Below the pieces are notes generated by a model. The model was not told the DNA's origin. It worked only from the letters and a program-made list of their open reading frames with translations, and made no database searches. Made by a program: the position numbers and the translations under genes. From NCBI RefSeq assembly GCF_017591425.1, contig NW_024466607.1:11044501-11108500 (forward strand): 64,000 nt of DNA, written 5' to 3'. Below are positions 1 through 10,399 of this stretch, in pieces. Position 1 is the first letter of the stretch. Every line of letters begins with the position of its first letter. Source of the DNA: Ochotona curzoniae (taxonomy: Eukaryota; Chordata; Mammalia; Lagomorpha; Ochotonidae).

Positions 1-170
1 ATCCAGGTTTCCCATGTCCTGTGTGTGACAGGAGCTCAACTACCTGTCCTGCTGCCTTCCAGGCTGCATTCAGCAGGAAGCTGGAAATGAGAGCAGAGCC
101 AGAACGTGAACCCAGACACCATGTGGGATGCTGGTATCCCAGATGGCATCTTCACCCCTCACCAAATGTC
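1..170 (-). mobile_element. Old CSINE (lagomorph C-repeat), cut by the window edge
   Basis: Read on the minus strand this is the 5' two-thirds of a C-repeat: the tRNA-like head lies around 120-170 and the body runs to the left edge. Visible marks are the 'gcaggaagctgg' body motif near 75-85, a degenerate 'gaacccagacacc' B-box region and 'atgtgggatgctgg' near 122-135. It is clearly diverged and belongs to the older layer. The tail lies outside the window. Confidence 0.6.
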
Positions 171-1373
171 CCATGTTACTCAAACATTTTAAAATGCATG
201 ATTCTGAGCAGCGTAAAAAAAAAAAAGCTATCGTCCAATGAAGTTCACCCATTTTGGAAAGAGAGCAGAGATTGGGAGCCCAAGTCCTCTTTGATCTTCT
301 CGCCCAATGTACCTGGATTCATGCCTGTGAGGATCTGAGGATCCACTGCACAAGAGAATGCCACTTTGTTTCCATTGTCTTGTCTGAGTATGTGCTTGAT
401 ACTGCCACGTTGGTTCATTGTTAAACTAATGCAGAAAAGGAAGATTATTAATGAAAAGGAGTTGGGATGCCTAGCTAAACATCCAGAAGTTAAGCCTTGC
501 AATTTCTGCATGCAAAAATAAAATCCATATGGTGCAAGCAAATCATTTTAAGAAGTTTCAGCAGGAACATGCTAAAAGACACTGTACTTGGATAACAACA
601 TAATTTTAAAGTATGAAAAGAATTCCGTAATATAAGCTCAAGGGCAGTTATCATAAAAGAAAATTATGTAAGGGTTAAAAACTTCTGAATATCAAAAGGT
701 AGTACAAAAGATTTAAAGGCAAATAAAAAAGGAAAAATATATGAAACATTTGTGCCAAGAATTAATACAATTAATCTGTAGAATATATCAATTAATAACA
801 AGAGATGAATTCTCCAGTAGACAAATGAGCTATGGTTGGGGACAAAAAGTGTGCAAAAGATGAATTACAAAGTGCTAATTAAAACGTGAAAAACTTTCCT
901 TTTACATGTAACAGAAACAAGTAAAAGGAAAACAATGAGCTTTTTAAATTTTTAAATCTAGCCAAAAATCAACAAAGAAAGCTACTGTAAAGCCAGGTGT
1001 ACTTTGCTGATGAAGTTTAAACTAAGATCACATATTTTAGAGTGACAATTCCTTTTAAATTATAAGCTACCAAATAACAAGAGCCCTAAAATATTCTACT
1101 TAGGGAAATTGAGTCTCTTAAATAGTCACTTATATAGGCAAACATATGAGTTTAAGGATATTTATAGCAATGTTCTTTGAAGAAATATGTCAATAGATGT
1201 ACGAATATGGTAGCTATATTATTAGGAAGTGTAAGTTTTAGGATCATTTTCTTAGAGATGCCCAAAACAATGAGCAACTGTGCTGCTGTGTCCTGCAGAA
1301 ATAGAATGCAAACCATGAGAATATTTTTGAATCTTCCAATAGTCACATTTCAGAGGTGAAAAGAAACAAATAC
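171..1373. other. AT-rich stretch with no supported gene
   Basis: No frame longer than about 100 codons and no family I recognise. From about 540 onward the sequence is strongly A+T-rich with many short A and T runs. The stretch 1130-1220 vaguely recalls the 3' part of L1 ORF2 ('aaggatatttatagcaatgtt'-like), so a very old L1 or HAL1 remnant is possible but not shown. Confidence 0.5.
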
Positions 1374-1475
1374 GGGCAGTGACATTGTGGTCTAATTGGT
1401 TAATCTGCTGCCTGTGATGCCAGCATCTCACATGGACCCCACAAGGATCTCAGTTCAAGTCAGAACATGGATGTA
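1374..1475 (+). mobile_element. Head fragment of an old CSINE
   Basis: Begins with a gggc..gacattgtgg..ctaattggttaa pattern, the C-repeat tRNA-like head containing a degenerate A box. It continues through 'atgccagcatctcacatgg' and a B-box-like 'tcagttcaagtcagaac'. The body and pyrimidine-rich tail are missing, so it is a 3'-truncated or decayed copy. The following 370 bases to about 1845 show nothing I can assign. Confidence 0.45.
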
Positions 1476-1849
1476 ACATCATTCGTGTTACTCAAGGGGA
1501 GTCACAGGAAGAAGAGAAGATAAGCTGAAGAACTGAGGACCTGATCTGCAATAGGAGGCTACCGCTAAGCCAGCTCTAAGTGGCTGTTTATCAGACACCA
1601 GATCCTGCTCTACCTGAGATAGAGTTTGAGATAGAACAGGGAAGAAACAGGATGAATGTTCCTACCCCCTGTGGAGCCTCCATTCTCCCGAGTAAATAAT
1701 TAATGATGGAACAGGCTGTTCAGTGATAAAACACACTCCAGGCTAGCACTGCTGACAGTCGTTGAGAAGTGGAAGCAATCTCAAGGTCCTCAGTGTAATG
1801 GGAAAGAAAATGCGCTGTACCTTAGTGCAACTTAGTTGTTCCTACTGAT

Positions 1850-2095
1850 GTGATGAAGGGCCTCAGGCTGGGTAATTTAGAAGCAGTAGAAATGTACTGT
1901 CTGTGGTTCTGGAGGCTGGGAGTCCAGGGTCAGGTCAGCGGTGTATTTGGCATCTAGAGAGCATCTCATTCTGCTTCACACGCCTCATGGCCGTGGCCTC
2001 AGATGGTAGATTGGCCTCTTTCTCATCCAGGAGAACTCCATCAGGTTATTCCCCCAAGACTCCACCTGTTGACACAAGCACATTAAATATTAGGT
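1850..2095 (-). mobile_element. Old LTR-like repeat (MaLR type suspected)
   Basis: On the plus strand the block reads 'ctgggtaattta..', then 'ggttctggaggctggg', then 'gtccagggtcaggtc'. This is the reverse complement of the 3' end of an ancient mammalian LTR family whose sense end carries 'cagcctccagaac..'. No internal retroviral sequence accompanies it, so it is best read as a decayed solo LTR. The subfamily is not assigned. Confidence 0.35.
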
Positions 2096-3037
2096 ACCAA
2101 TATAAGAATCTGGGAATCTGGGAAGGAGGACCATATAAGTTCATCACTGACCTCCAAATCCGTGTCCTTCTTAATGTGCAAACTGTATTCATCCCATCCC
2201 AATAGCCTTGTAGATCTCGACTTATTCAGCATCAACTCCAAAGTCTAAACCTCAGAGTCTCATCTAAATCGGGCACGGATGTGTGACCTACCCTTAAGGA
2301 AAGCGTCTCCAGCTCCCAGCCTGTGGAACCAAATTAGATACTACCTTATACAACAGGGGAACTGGCACAGGATAAACTCTAGGATAAATTTTAAAGAGAG
2401 AAATGGGCGAGAAGAAAGGAAGAACAGAGTCAGATCAAATCCAAAACCCAATAGATTAAACTTTCCCTCTTAAGCCTCCAGAATAATCTTTTTTGATTCA
2501 GTGTCTCACACTGGGGTAGGGGTTGGACCACCAGAGCTCCTGGTTTTGCCAGGTGGAGCTCACATGGCGGTTCTCACAGGTTCTGGTGTGCCATGCACTT
2601 GAGTATTTTCACAAGTGACAGCTGGGAGGAGATGGCATCATTAAGGACGTCATGGGGAAGATAAAAAATTCTGCTTGGAACCTCCCCAGTTCTCTATGTT
2701 GTCTTTTTCTTTGGTTTATTTTGATTTGTGTCTTTTTGTGATAGTAAAACTATAATCATAATTATGACACATTCTTAAGTTCTTCATGCCTTTCTAGAAG
2801 TTATCAAACTATGGGAACCCTCAAATTTGTAGCCAGTTTGTCAGAATTGCAGGTGGATTGAGGACTTCCCAACTTTGAGCTGGTGTCTGAATTGGGGGCA
2901 GTTATAATTCTTGTGGGAGTATGTTTGTATCCTTAACATTGAGTTTGGAAAGCTCACTGCAGCAGTGTAATTAATTATAGTGGTTGTTGAACTATAGCAC
3001 ATACATTCCATCACAAATTGTCACTTACTGAACCACA
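2096..3037. other. Unassigned sequence, no gene
   Basis: Only short frames. The part from 2480 to 2700 has the texture of an old LTR or DNA transposon ('ggttggaccaccagagctcc', 'ggttctggtgtgccatgc'), but I cannot name a family. No CSINE, tRNA or coding signal is visible. Confidence 0.45.
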
Positions 3038-3264
3038 GGTGTGCAAATTATTGCCCATGGGTCTACAGTGGCTCACTTATACTTCTAACAAAATCTCATT
3101 GGAAAACAGATATGTTCATTCTTTTATGCATTTAGTGGCTGTTTTAGTGCTGCAATAGTAAATCAGGGTGGTTGTGAGTGACATGGCTGGGCCCTCAAAG
3201 ACGTGAAGTGGTAGGCAACCCACACAGTGACTTGGCCGCTTCACCAAACACCGTCCCAACCCTG
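3038..3264. mobile_element. Fossil hAT-type DNA transposon (non-autonomous)
   Basis: Starts 'caggtgtgcaaatta' and ends '..cgtcccaaccctg', matching in layout the short inverted ends (CAGGG..GGCAAAC) of mammalian hAT-Charlie nonautonomous elements. In between, the order of blocks is preserved: 'ttgcccatggg', 'tctcattggaaaacag', 'atgcatttagtggctg', 'gtgctgcaatag', 'catggctgggccctcaaag'. It has no coding capacity. The family is recalled from its consensus; the overall order of blocks is convincing, the exact subfamily is not. Confidence 0.55.
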
Positions 3265-4674
3265 ATATTTCTACTGCGACTGCAGAGGTTATGTCCATGG
3301 GGCTAGCCCCGTCTCTGAACTCCTGCCTCTTGAACTGTCTCTGTCGACAGCTCCTTTTCCCACCTGTGTATGTTCAACTCATCCTGGCTCATTATTAAGT
3401 GATCCTTCGTATCATTCACTTTTCGACACTCAGATGAGGGCTTTTCAGGTTCAGTAGAATTAGCTAAAAGGTAAGACAGCAGGACTTGACATGCTGTCAA
3501 CAGCAACAACTTATAGGTGATGGCTGTATATAACTGTGGTTCCCAGATTGTGTACCAAGACATCCTGGTGTACTGTAGCAAAATTATAGCATACCTATGG
3601 AATATATATAAATTTTAAAGGGAAACAAAGTAACATTTAATATATGTCAAACACTGTATGTTTTGCTGTTTCAAAGTAGTTCACTGTTTCAGCAGTAGAT
3701 TGCCTTCCATACTTTCAATGCTGTCTTCATGAACACAGATGTTCAGGATCGCTGAGATAAAAAACCCAGCACCAACTGACAGTCAGTATGGATTAGGAAA
3801 TAAGGACGGCAGCATCCTGTCTTCTTTCAAGGTTGAGAGACATATACATCTAAGAGACATCCATGTGATTAGTAAAGGATTAGTAAATTTATATTAACTT
3901 TCAGCTGTTGCTAACTTGGCTCGCTGTTGAATAGAAGAGCTGCCAGGTATTTCTTTTAGCTCAGGGAGTGCTGTGAAGGAGCTCCAGACACTGAGGGTAC
4001 CATGAACCAGTAAAACTTCAAGAACCACGGTGCCTGTAATGAATACTGTTGAAAAAAGTCACTGACTCATTCTGCCATCTTGGGTCCTATCCCTGTGCCA
4101 CAGGGCTTGGCATTCTGTTTCCTCTTCTCCACAGTGACGCTGTTCCCCTTGTCCTGCGTGTTTCTAGGGCACAGTACGTCAGTCACCCATCCCTTGTGCT
4201 TCTTTCCCACTTTCATTCTGTACTTATCCTTGCGAGCTCCTTCCCTCTCTGCAGAAACTCATCAAGGTATTGCCCTAAACAAAGATAATTTCCTGCCTGA
4301 AGAAGTCCCTTCCTCAGCATATTTTAAGAACACTTTTTGACTTTTCTAGAATAAATGGTTTTGATAGGGCAGAAGAGGCCTTGTGTCATGAGAGCACTAG
4401 CCTTAAGGGTCAGGTCAAAGAAAGTTCAATTCAAAGCCAGGTTGAAAGATGAAGGAAGAGGATGAGCCTGGGAGCAGGTTGTTTCACAGCTTTGCCCTAA
4501 CTTAGTCCTGGGGCTCAACACATTTAATCCTGTCCAAATGCAGAGTATGTAACACAAATTCAGTCTCTGCTCATTTCTCATACCGACTGCAAAATTGCTT
4601 TCTAATTGCTTTCTGAAGTGGGTGCTTATATTATCTTGATGCTTTATTCCATCCTGTAACTAAATATCAAGTAA
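3265..4674. other. Unassigned sequence, no gene
   Basis: Contains only short frames (longest about 92 codons). At 3536-3600 a 'gtggttcccagattgtgtacc..' block resembles the start of another small hAT element but is too short to call. From 3600 to 3900 it is A+T-rich. Nothing else is recognisable. Confidence 0.45.
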
Positions 4675-5180
4675 CTTCAAAAAGTTAAGGGTAAAGAAAC
4701 TGTGGCATGTCTACTCTATGAAATACTACACAATCAAAAAGAATGAAGTCCTACCATTTGTAACTAGATGGTCCCACATCAGGAGACCATTATCCTTAGT
4801 GAAATCAGGCAGTCCCAAAAGAACAAATATCCTAAAAATAAAGAGGTATGTAGGTAATCAAGTATATACGTATATTCTCATAGGTGAACTGTATAATGGA
4901 GACTAGCATACCAGTAAGTGAAGATACATTGCAGTATGCATCTCTGCCCCTGAGTAAAAGGACTCCCGATGAAACATAACCTTGGCAGCATGGTACTTGA
5001 TGTTCTACCTTTGGCTATACCTACCACGTCATGAAACACTTTAACAGTAGAAACTTAGACTTGTAACTATTACTAGAAGAACTCTACTACTGTGATAATA
5101 TGGGGGAAAATGGGGACGGAGGAATCCCTATACATACAAAACTGTATCATGGAAAATAATAATAATGACAAGTTAAAACA
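4675..5180 (+). mobile_element. L1 retrotransposon 3' end, 5'-truncated
   Basis: The plus strand carries the end of L1 ORF2: 'tatgaaatactacacaatc..aaaaagaatgaagtcctaccatttg' is followed by 'ccattatccttagtgaaatcaggcagtcccaaaa', the familiar final segment of the LINE-1 reading frame. A residual 62-codon frame at 4718-4906 spans it. A short 3' untranslated region follows and ends in an A-rich 'aataataataatgac' run near 5160. All upstream L1 sequence is missing, as is usual for 5'-truncated insertions. Confidence 0.7.
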
Positions 5181-5183
5181 AAA

Positions 5184-5363
5184 GAAAAAAATTCATGAAA
5201 AATGGAATTAAAGCATGCATGTGAATTTTGGTGAAAAGATACATGCATACAAAGTATCTAAGTTTTTTAAAAAAGCACGGTCTGAAAAATTATACCTGAA
5301 TTTTAAAATTTTTGCATCAACATAAACTCATCTTTTCATTTTATTTTTCCACAAACTTTTTTT
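5184..5363. mobile_element. Mariner-like MITE, copy 1
   Basis: About 180 bp with imperfect inverted ends: the left end reads 'attcatgaaaaatggaatta' and the right end is close to its reverse complement, 'ttcattttatttttccacaaac'. The interior has 'gaattttggtg' and 'gaattttaaaatttttgcatc'. The same ends and interior blocks recur at 32165-32359, so it is a dispersed family. The terminal 'cttcaaaaagttcatgg'-like theme recalls mammalian mariner relics. No coding capacity. Confidence 0.5.
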
Positions 5364-5488
5364 AAAAAAAGATTTATTTTTATTGCAAAATCAGATATAC
5401 AGAGAGGAGGAGAGACAGAGGGGAAGATCTTCCATCTGATGATTCACTCCCCATGTGACCGCAACAGCCGTAGCTGTGCTGAGACCCT
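5362..5488 (-). mobile_element. Pika-type CSINE, only the 3' part kept
   Basis: Reads from the tail ('aaaaaaagatttattttt') through 'cagatatacagagagg', 'gaagatcttcc' and 'gatgattcactcccc' to 'gctgtgctgagaccc', then stops. The tRNA-like head and the middle are absent, so about 60% of the element is missing. Sequence quality is good, so it belongs to the young layer. Its tail abuts the MITE at 5184-5363. Confidence 0.75.
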
Positions 5489-5576
5489 GTTTGTCATGGG
5501 GTGAATGCAAACTTAGAGAAGTTTGAGAACAGGTGATTCTCTGAAAGAAACCTGATGCCCAGAGGTGCATTGGGAA

Positions 5577-5578
<2 letters not shown>

Positions 5579-5628
<50 letters not shown>
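5579..5628. repeat. (AC)25 microsatellite
   Basis: Fifty bases of perfect AC dinucleotide without interruption. It lies between a truncated CSINE and the next old CSINE and is likely to be length-polymorphic. Confidence 0.98.
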
Positions 5629-5631
<3 letters not shown>

Positions 5632-5849
5632 TCATCTGGGTGAGTGATTTCTGCTGCTCTCAAGAATGACTCTGTGTCTACCATCCTGTGTGTCAGTGAT
5701 GGTTGTGCACCATGTCAGAGCACATATGTGTTCCTGACTCAAACTTCACAATAAATGGCACAGAAAGAGCCGCTTAATTCTGAGTTCAGACCTGCAGTTT
5801 CAGGGGCTGACATTGTATTATAGTAGCCACTGCTTGCAACTCTATCCAT

Positions 5850-6132
5850 ATCAGTATCAGAGTGCTGGTTCAAGGACAAGCTGCTCAACTTCAATTCAGC
5901 TTCCTGCTAATGTGTCTGGGAAAGCAAAAGAAGATGGTGCAAAGACTTAGGCCCTGTTATTTCTGTGGGAAGCCAGGATGGGGTTACTGGTTCATGACTT
6001 CTGCTTGCCCCAGACCTAATTATTGCAGTCATTTGGGGAATGAGCCAGCAGATGAAGATATCTCTCTTTCTCTTTCTCTCTCTCTTTCTCTGTCACTTTA
6101 CCTTTCAAGTAAACAGTCTTTTAAAAAAAAAT
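5850..6132 (+). mobile_element. Old CSINE
   Basis: Plus-strand C-repeat from the B-box region ('gtgctggttcaagg') through 'cagcttcctgctaatgtgtctgggaaagc', 'catttggggaatgagccagc', a long TCTCTTTCTC tract and 'cctttcaagtaaacagtctttt' with a terminal A run. The first half of the tRNA-like head is missing or decayed. A 106-codon open frame crosses it but is only SINE sequence. Confidence 0.75.
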
Positions 6133-6381
6133 CTGTTTTCTTATCCCAGCTCCACCTCCACCCAATACTGATAAAATTGTAGAATATTCTTCTCAATTAA
6201 TGAAATGAATGATAAATAAGCAAAGGACTTGGTGTCTATGCTCAAAGCCCAAAAGAGTGGTCAAGAAAAAAGTCATTGTTTTTATATAAATTATTTGACA
6301 AACTATTTTCTGGACCAAATTATCAGGTTGTGCCCCTAAAGTTTTTACCAGTACACAAAAATATTTTTAAAAGTTTGTGGA

Positions 6382-6703
6382 GGGCCTGGTACGGTGGCTA
6401 AAGTCCTTGCCTTACATGTGCCAAGGTCCCATATGGGCACCGGTTCTAATCCCAGCAGCTCCACTTCCCATCCAGCTCCCTGCTTGTGGCCTGGGAAAGT
6501 GGTCGGGGACAACCCAAAGCCTTGGGACCCCACATCCGTGTAGGAGACCTGGAGGAAGTTCCTGGCTCCTGGCTTCAGGTTGGCATAGCATCGGCCATTG
6601 CAGTCACTTGGGGAGTGAATCATCGGATGGAGAATCTTTCCTTCTGTCTCTCCTCCTGTATGTATATCTGACTTTGTAAGAGAAATAAATAAATCTTAAA
6701 AAA
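6382..6703 (+). mobile_element. Near full-length pika-type CSINE
   Basis: All parts are present: head 'gggcctggtacggtggctaa', B-box-like 'ccggttctaatcccag', 'cagctccctgcttgtggcctggg', 'aagccttgggaccc', 'cacttggggagtgaatcatc', 'gtatatctgactttg' and a tail 'aaataaataaatcttaaaaa'. The wording matches the Ochotona version rather than the rabbit one. The tRNA-like head would carry an internal Pol III promoter in an active copy. Short open frames on both strands here are SINE shadows. Confidence 0.88.
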
Positions 6704-6769
6704 GGAAGAAGAAAGCCCAACTTACTAAATGGAGGGAAAGAAGTGAGAGAGAGAAACCCTAGTGGTCCT

Positions 6770-6962
6770 ACACATCCTAAGTGAGATGTGAGACACGTGG
6801 GTGAATACGTCATTGTGGATATCTTAACTCCAGTGGATACCACACAGAAGAGAAGAGCTACCCAGCTTAGCCCAACCTAGAGTCCAGCAGTTGGAGAAGT
6901 CATAAATGATTGTTTTAAGTCATCAAGTCTTAGGATAGTTTGTTTTGTGGTAGTAGATATCC
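6770..6962 (+). mobile_element. Old LTR-like repeat, 3' end
   Basis: Reads '..acgtgggtgaatacgtcattgtgg', 'ccacacagaagagaagagc', 'aacctagagtccagcag' and finally 'gattgttttaagtcatcaag', 'ggatagtttgtt'. This is the 3' portion of an ancient mammal-wide LTR-like family with a 'ttgttttaagccacta' ending. Related copies appear near 29.9-30.2 kb and 42.7-43.1 kb. The subfamily is not named. Confidence 0.45.
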
Positions 6963-6966
6963 CAAA

Positions 6967-7090
6967 CAGTGCCTATTACCTATTATTTAATATGTGTAAC
7001 AACCAACCCTGTGAAGTATGAGTCACCCCCATGTCACAAATGAGGAAGTAGACATCTTAAGAACTGCATGATGTGCCAAGAGCTTGCAGT
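6967..7090 (-). mobile_element. MIR SINE fragment
   Basis: Plus-strand wording 'tatttaatatgtgtaacaac', 'ccctgtgaagtatgagtc' and 'cacaaatgaggaag' is the reverse complement of the MIR core and 3' region. Strongly diverged, as expected for this mammal-wide SINE. Confidence 0.6.
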
Positions 7091-7487
7091 CTTCCCTATT
7101 CCCAAACCTCCTCACTTAACTAAACTAATGCTCACGCCTCTCCACAGGGAGTAAAGACGGCCCTGGTCATGGCCTAGGACCATGGTGCCCCTTTGTTCAA
7201 AGAAAATCTGTTAGAAAACTTGAATGAGCAGAGCCTGAGAGCTGCTGACCACCCCTTCCCTCATGTGTCCCTGAAGGAAGCCCCCCAACGTCAGGTATTT
7301 AATAAGGATGATCAGTGGCTGTGTGAACTGTGCGTGGGAATGACAGCTGCTGTGGGAGCACAGAGGACAAGAGGACAGCTGGGAAGGGAAGGAGCATTTG
7401 TGGAATAACTGCCCTGTGCTGCTTGCCCTGCCTCAGGACTGCTTCACCCCCAGGCAGCCCAATTACTGTGGCATTGCTGCTACAAAC

Positions 7488-7600
7488 ACTGAGAGGCAGA
7501 GAGCCAAGGAACTCGCCCAAAGTCACCTCAAAGGAATAGCAAAAGGTGAGGTTTGAGGTCAGGCCTGTCCTGTTCTAAATTCAGCACTCCTTCTGACCAA
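7488..7600 (-). mobile_element. MIR SINE fragment
   Basis: 'gagaggcagagagccaaggaactcgcccaaagtcac' followed by 'aggtttgaggtcaggcctgtc' is MIR core sequence in reverse. The 390 bases between this and the previous MIR (7095-7485) hold only short frames and are unassigned. Confidence 0.5.
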
Positions 7601-7685
7601 ATTAAAACCAAAGCCTTTGGCTTATTCCAAACATATCCTTTTGAGATTTTTAACATTGGAGGTAAGGAGTTTTAAGTCTTTTTAA

Positions 7686-7950
7686 AATTGAAGTTTATTT
7701 ATCTTTGTATCTTTGAAACATTGAGTGAGAGAGATTTTGCATCTACTGGTTCACTTCCCATATGCCCATAACACCTGGGATTGCACCCATTTGAGGCAAG
7801 AAGCTCACAACTGCATCTATCTCCCACATAGGTGGCAGATACCCAAGTGCTTGAGCCATTACCGCTTTTTCCCAGGGTGCACATTAGCCCTCTGATATGG
7901 GATGCTGGCATCCCAAGCTGCGCCTTAACCACTGTGCTAAATACCCTCCC
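7686..7950 (-). mobile_element. Old CSINE
   Basis: Minus-strand C-repeat: tail 'gtttatttatctttg', 'gagtgagagaga', 'ctggttcacttccc', body 'gtgcttgagccatta', 'gcacattagcc' and head 'atatgggatgctggcatccc..ttaaccactgtgct'. Well diverged. Confidence 0.75.
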
Positions 7951-9217
7951 CTGAGTTCTTAAGTCTTATTTCTCAATGTCCTAATTTTGCCAAAACTTAA
8001 AGCCAACCTGGGGATAAAAAGAGAGGTAAAGCAGCAACATATTTCAAAGAAGCACAAATGGGACTTAATTAAAATGGAAATCTCCATGGAAATGCAAAAC
8101 AAAACAGAAAAAGCTCCTGAACACAGCTTCCTGAGGTAACCAAGTATTTGGTTCCTTGGAATGCTGCGGAGGGCTTGACATTAGATGCTGGACTGAGCCC
8201 AGCACTAGGGTCCCAAGGCTCTGTGCTTACACAGAAGGATGCAGGATGCATTTCTCTGTTGCAGTCATGGAGAGCAGAGGCCACAAGCCGCTGTCACAGG
8301 TTTCTAAAGAACTTTAGACTGCTTTAAGATGGTCAGACAGTCTCTAAAAATTGCCCTGCATGCATTGTAGTCCTCTTGAGGTTCAATCGCAAATATTCCA
8401 GAGCCTCCTACTACATCCCAAACTCCTATGGTTCTGTGCAGCTGGGGTTATTTCCGTTCACTTAAGGAAGCTTAGCTCAGTAGCCCACATGTTGGGCAGT
8501 CTACCTTTGTGAATTCATGCACAAACACACATATAGGTATGTACACATGCATTCATGCTCTTCTGTACACCTGACAAGCCTCCATCAGCAAGCCAAGCAC
8601 TGTCCTACTTTCCTCTGGATTTTCTAGTTTAGGGGTCAGTCTGGATAGGGCACATTTTGTGTCCTGACTTCTCTCAGAATGAAGACTGTGGGACCAACTT
8701 AGGGTTGGATGTCTATTTTGCTCTAGCATTCCATCTCCTCCTTGGTGTCCCCAGCACATGAGTGAAGCAGGCATCTTTGGAATGTTCTCTTTTACCCAAA
8801 CCAGTAGCAGGTGCAGAGGCTCTGCTCTCCATGCTCCCTTGGTGGGCTTGCCTTGGGAGGGGAAGTGTGAACAGCCACCCCCAGCCTGTATCTGCCCTTG
8901 TTCAGGGCCTGAGTGCCTTCTGGTCTTGAGTTTCTTGGAGCAACAAGGAGTGTGCAACAGGGATTCTTGAGCAGCCCTCCAGTCTGCTGCATTCTAAGAA
9001 AAGGAGTCTCCCTGCCGGCAGATTGTCATGTGAAAAGGACATGCCATTGCTTACAGCTCTTAAAGATTGGAAGGAGCAGTCCATGGGTGTGTCTGTGAGC
9101 TTGTGGGAACTTTACGTAAGGACTATCTATCTTGTTAGGTATTAGGAAAAGCATGCACATGTGAGGGGTTAGGTTTAGGACTGGACACGTGGCTGGATGT
9201 CTATCTTTTTTATATAT
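7951..9217. other. Unassigned sequence, no gene
   Basis: Several frames of 60-134 codons overlap one another on both strands around 8550-9100. None has a recognisable domain, none shows flanking splice signals that stand out, and the overlapping shadows suggest a locally GC-richer composition rather than coding. A CA-rich patch lies at 8518-8560. Confidence 0.45.
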
Positions 9218-9535
9218 ACAATTTCTTTTTCTTTAAAAGGTGAAGGCATAAGAAATAAGAGAGAGAGTGAAAGAAACTCTCCTATCCACCGACTTCACTC
9301 TCCAAATTGTAATTTTTGTGGCTGAGCCAGGGTCAAAGCCAGGAATTAGAACTCAGTCTTGATCTCTGACATTAATTGCAAGAATTCAGCTTCTTGGGCT
9401 GTCTCCTACTGAATCCCAAGTTGTGCATTCCCAAGAAGTTGGAGTCAGGAGACAACGACAGGGCCTGAACCAAGATACTCCAGTATGGGACGTGGGCACC
9501 CCAAGTTAAGTGCCTGCTTGCCTCCTGGCCCTGTT
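9218..9535 (-). mobile_element. Old CSINE with a damaged body
   Basis: Minus strand: tail 'tttctttaaaaggtgaaggc', 'gagagagagtgaaag', 'ccgacttcactctcc', 'gctgagccagggtcaaagcc', and head 'tgggacgtgggcaccccaag'. The middle (9370-9450) does not follow the consensus, so it has an insertion or strong decay. Confidence 0.6.
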
Positions 9536-10074
9536 CTTTTGCAAAACAATTGAAGCCTCTGGTCCACTTCTAGACTGATTCTCCTATTACAAAGTAGGAA
9601 AGGGAAAAGAAAGATCGTATTAAGCCCTGCACATATACTGATCAAATGATCAAGGAAGTAGGAAAATCCAAGCATCTGATTTTTGCAATTTTGTTTAAAG
9701 CAGAGCAGCAATAAGCACCACTCCTAACACCTTCTCCCCAACTCAGAAGTGCCTCTGGAAGCTTTAGCCAACCAGAGCTTTATGAACAAATGAGTAACAA
9801 TACTTTCATAGCTACAGAGTAATCTATCATTGCCACCAGGAGGATTGGATCCCGGACTCCCGGCCCCTTGACCGTATATAATGCCACATCTTGATTGTGT
9901 TTCTTGTATCCCCCGTAGTCCATGACAGTGATCTGTGAATCTGTCTGAAAAGGTTCTCTGGTCCTCAGGGCTAAACAAGGCTCAGGCATACGGCCGGACA
10001 GGCAGGCGTGCACTCTGAGATCAAAGTGATGATGTGCAGAAGCAAACACAGAAATAGGATTGGGAGAAGGAGTG
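9536..10074. other. Unassigned sequence, no gene
   Basis: Short frames of 84-89 codons on the minus strand overlap each other and match no family I know. No repeat was identified. Confidence 0.4.
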
Positions 10075-10210
10075 TGAGTTTGGCAAGTTGGTTAATTTCC
10101 CTAAATCTCAGTCTTGAAATCTGCAAAATGAGAATCAGAAGAACTAGCTGGATTCCTGCCTTGCCTATCTTACAGGGTCATTTTAAGTGCAAATAAGATA
10201 GATGAAAATG
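10075..10210 (+). mobile_element. MIR SINE fragment
   Basis: 'gttggttaatttccctaaatctcagt', 'aaatctgcaaaatgagaatc', 'cttgcctatcttacagggtc' and 'aagtgcaaataagatag' follow the MIR core and 3' order (tgacttaacctctc.., tgtaaaatgggga.., cctacctcatagggtt.., attaaatgag). Another MIR-like scrap ('cctcatctgtaaggagatgac') lies at 10345-10400. Confidence 0.55.
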
Positions 10211-10399
10211 AGGTGGCCCCAGTTGTCTGACAAAAAACTCTCAAGGTAAATGTGGAGGAAAGCCTGCTTTGGTGGAGTCAGCTCCACTACTCTTTTAAGA
10301 ACCCTGGTTGTTTATGGTCTGTCTCAAGGTCAAGGTTGATTTCAGTTCCCTCATCTGTAAGGAGATGACATGGGAGGGCTCACATAATCACCAGTCCTA

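Noticed and set aside
6382..6460. A and B boxes in CSINE heads as functional tRNA genes
   Set aside because: They are the tRNA-derived Pol III promoter parts of the SINE; no cloverleaf with intact acceptor stem and anticodon arm can be formed by eye.
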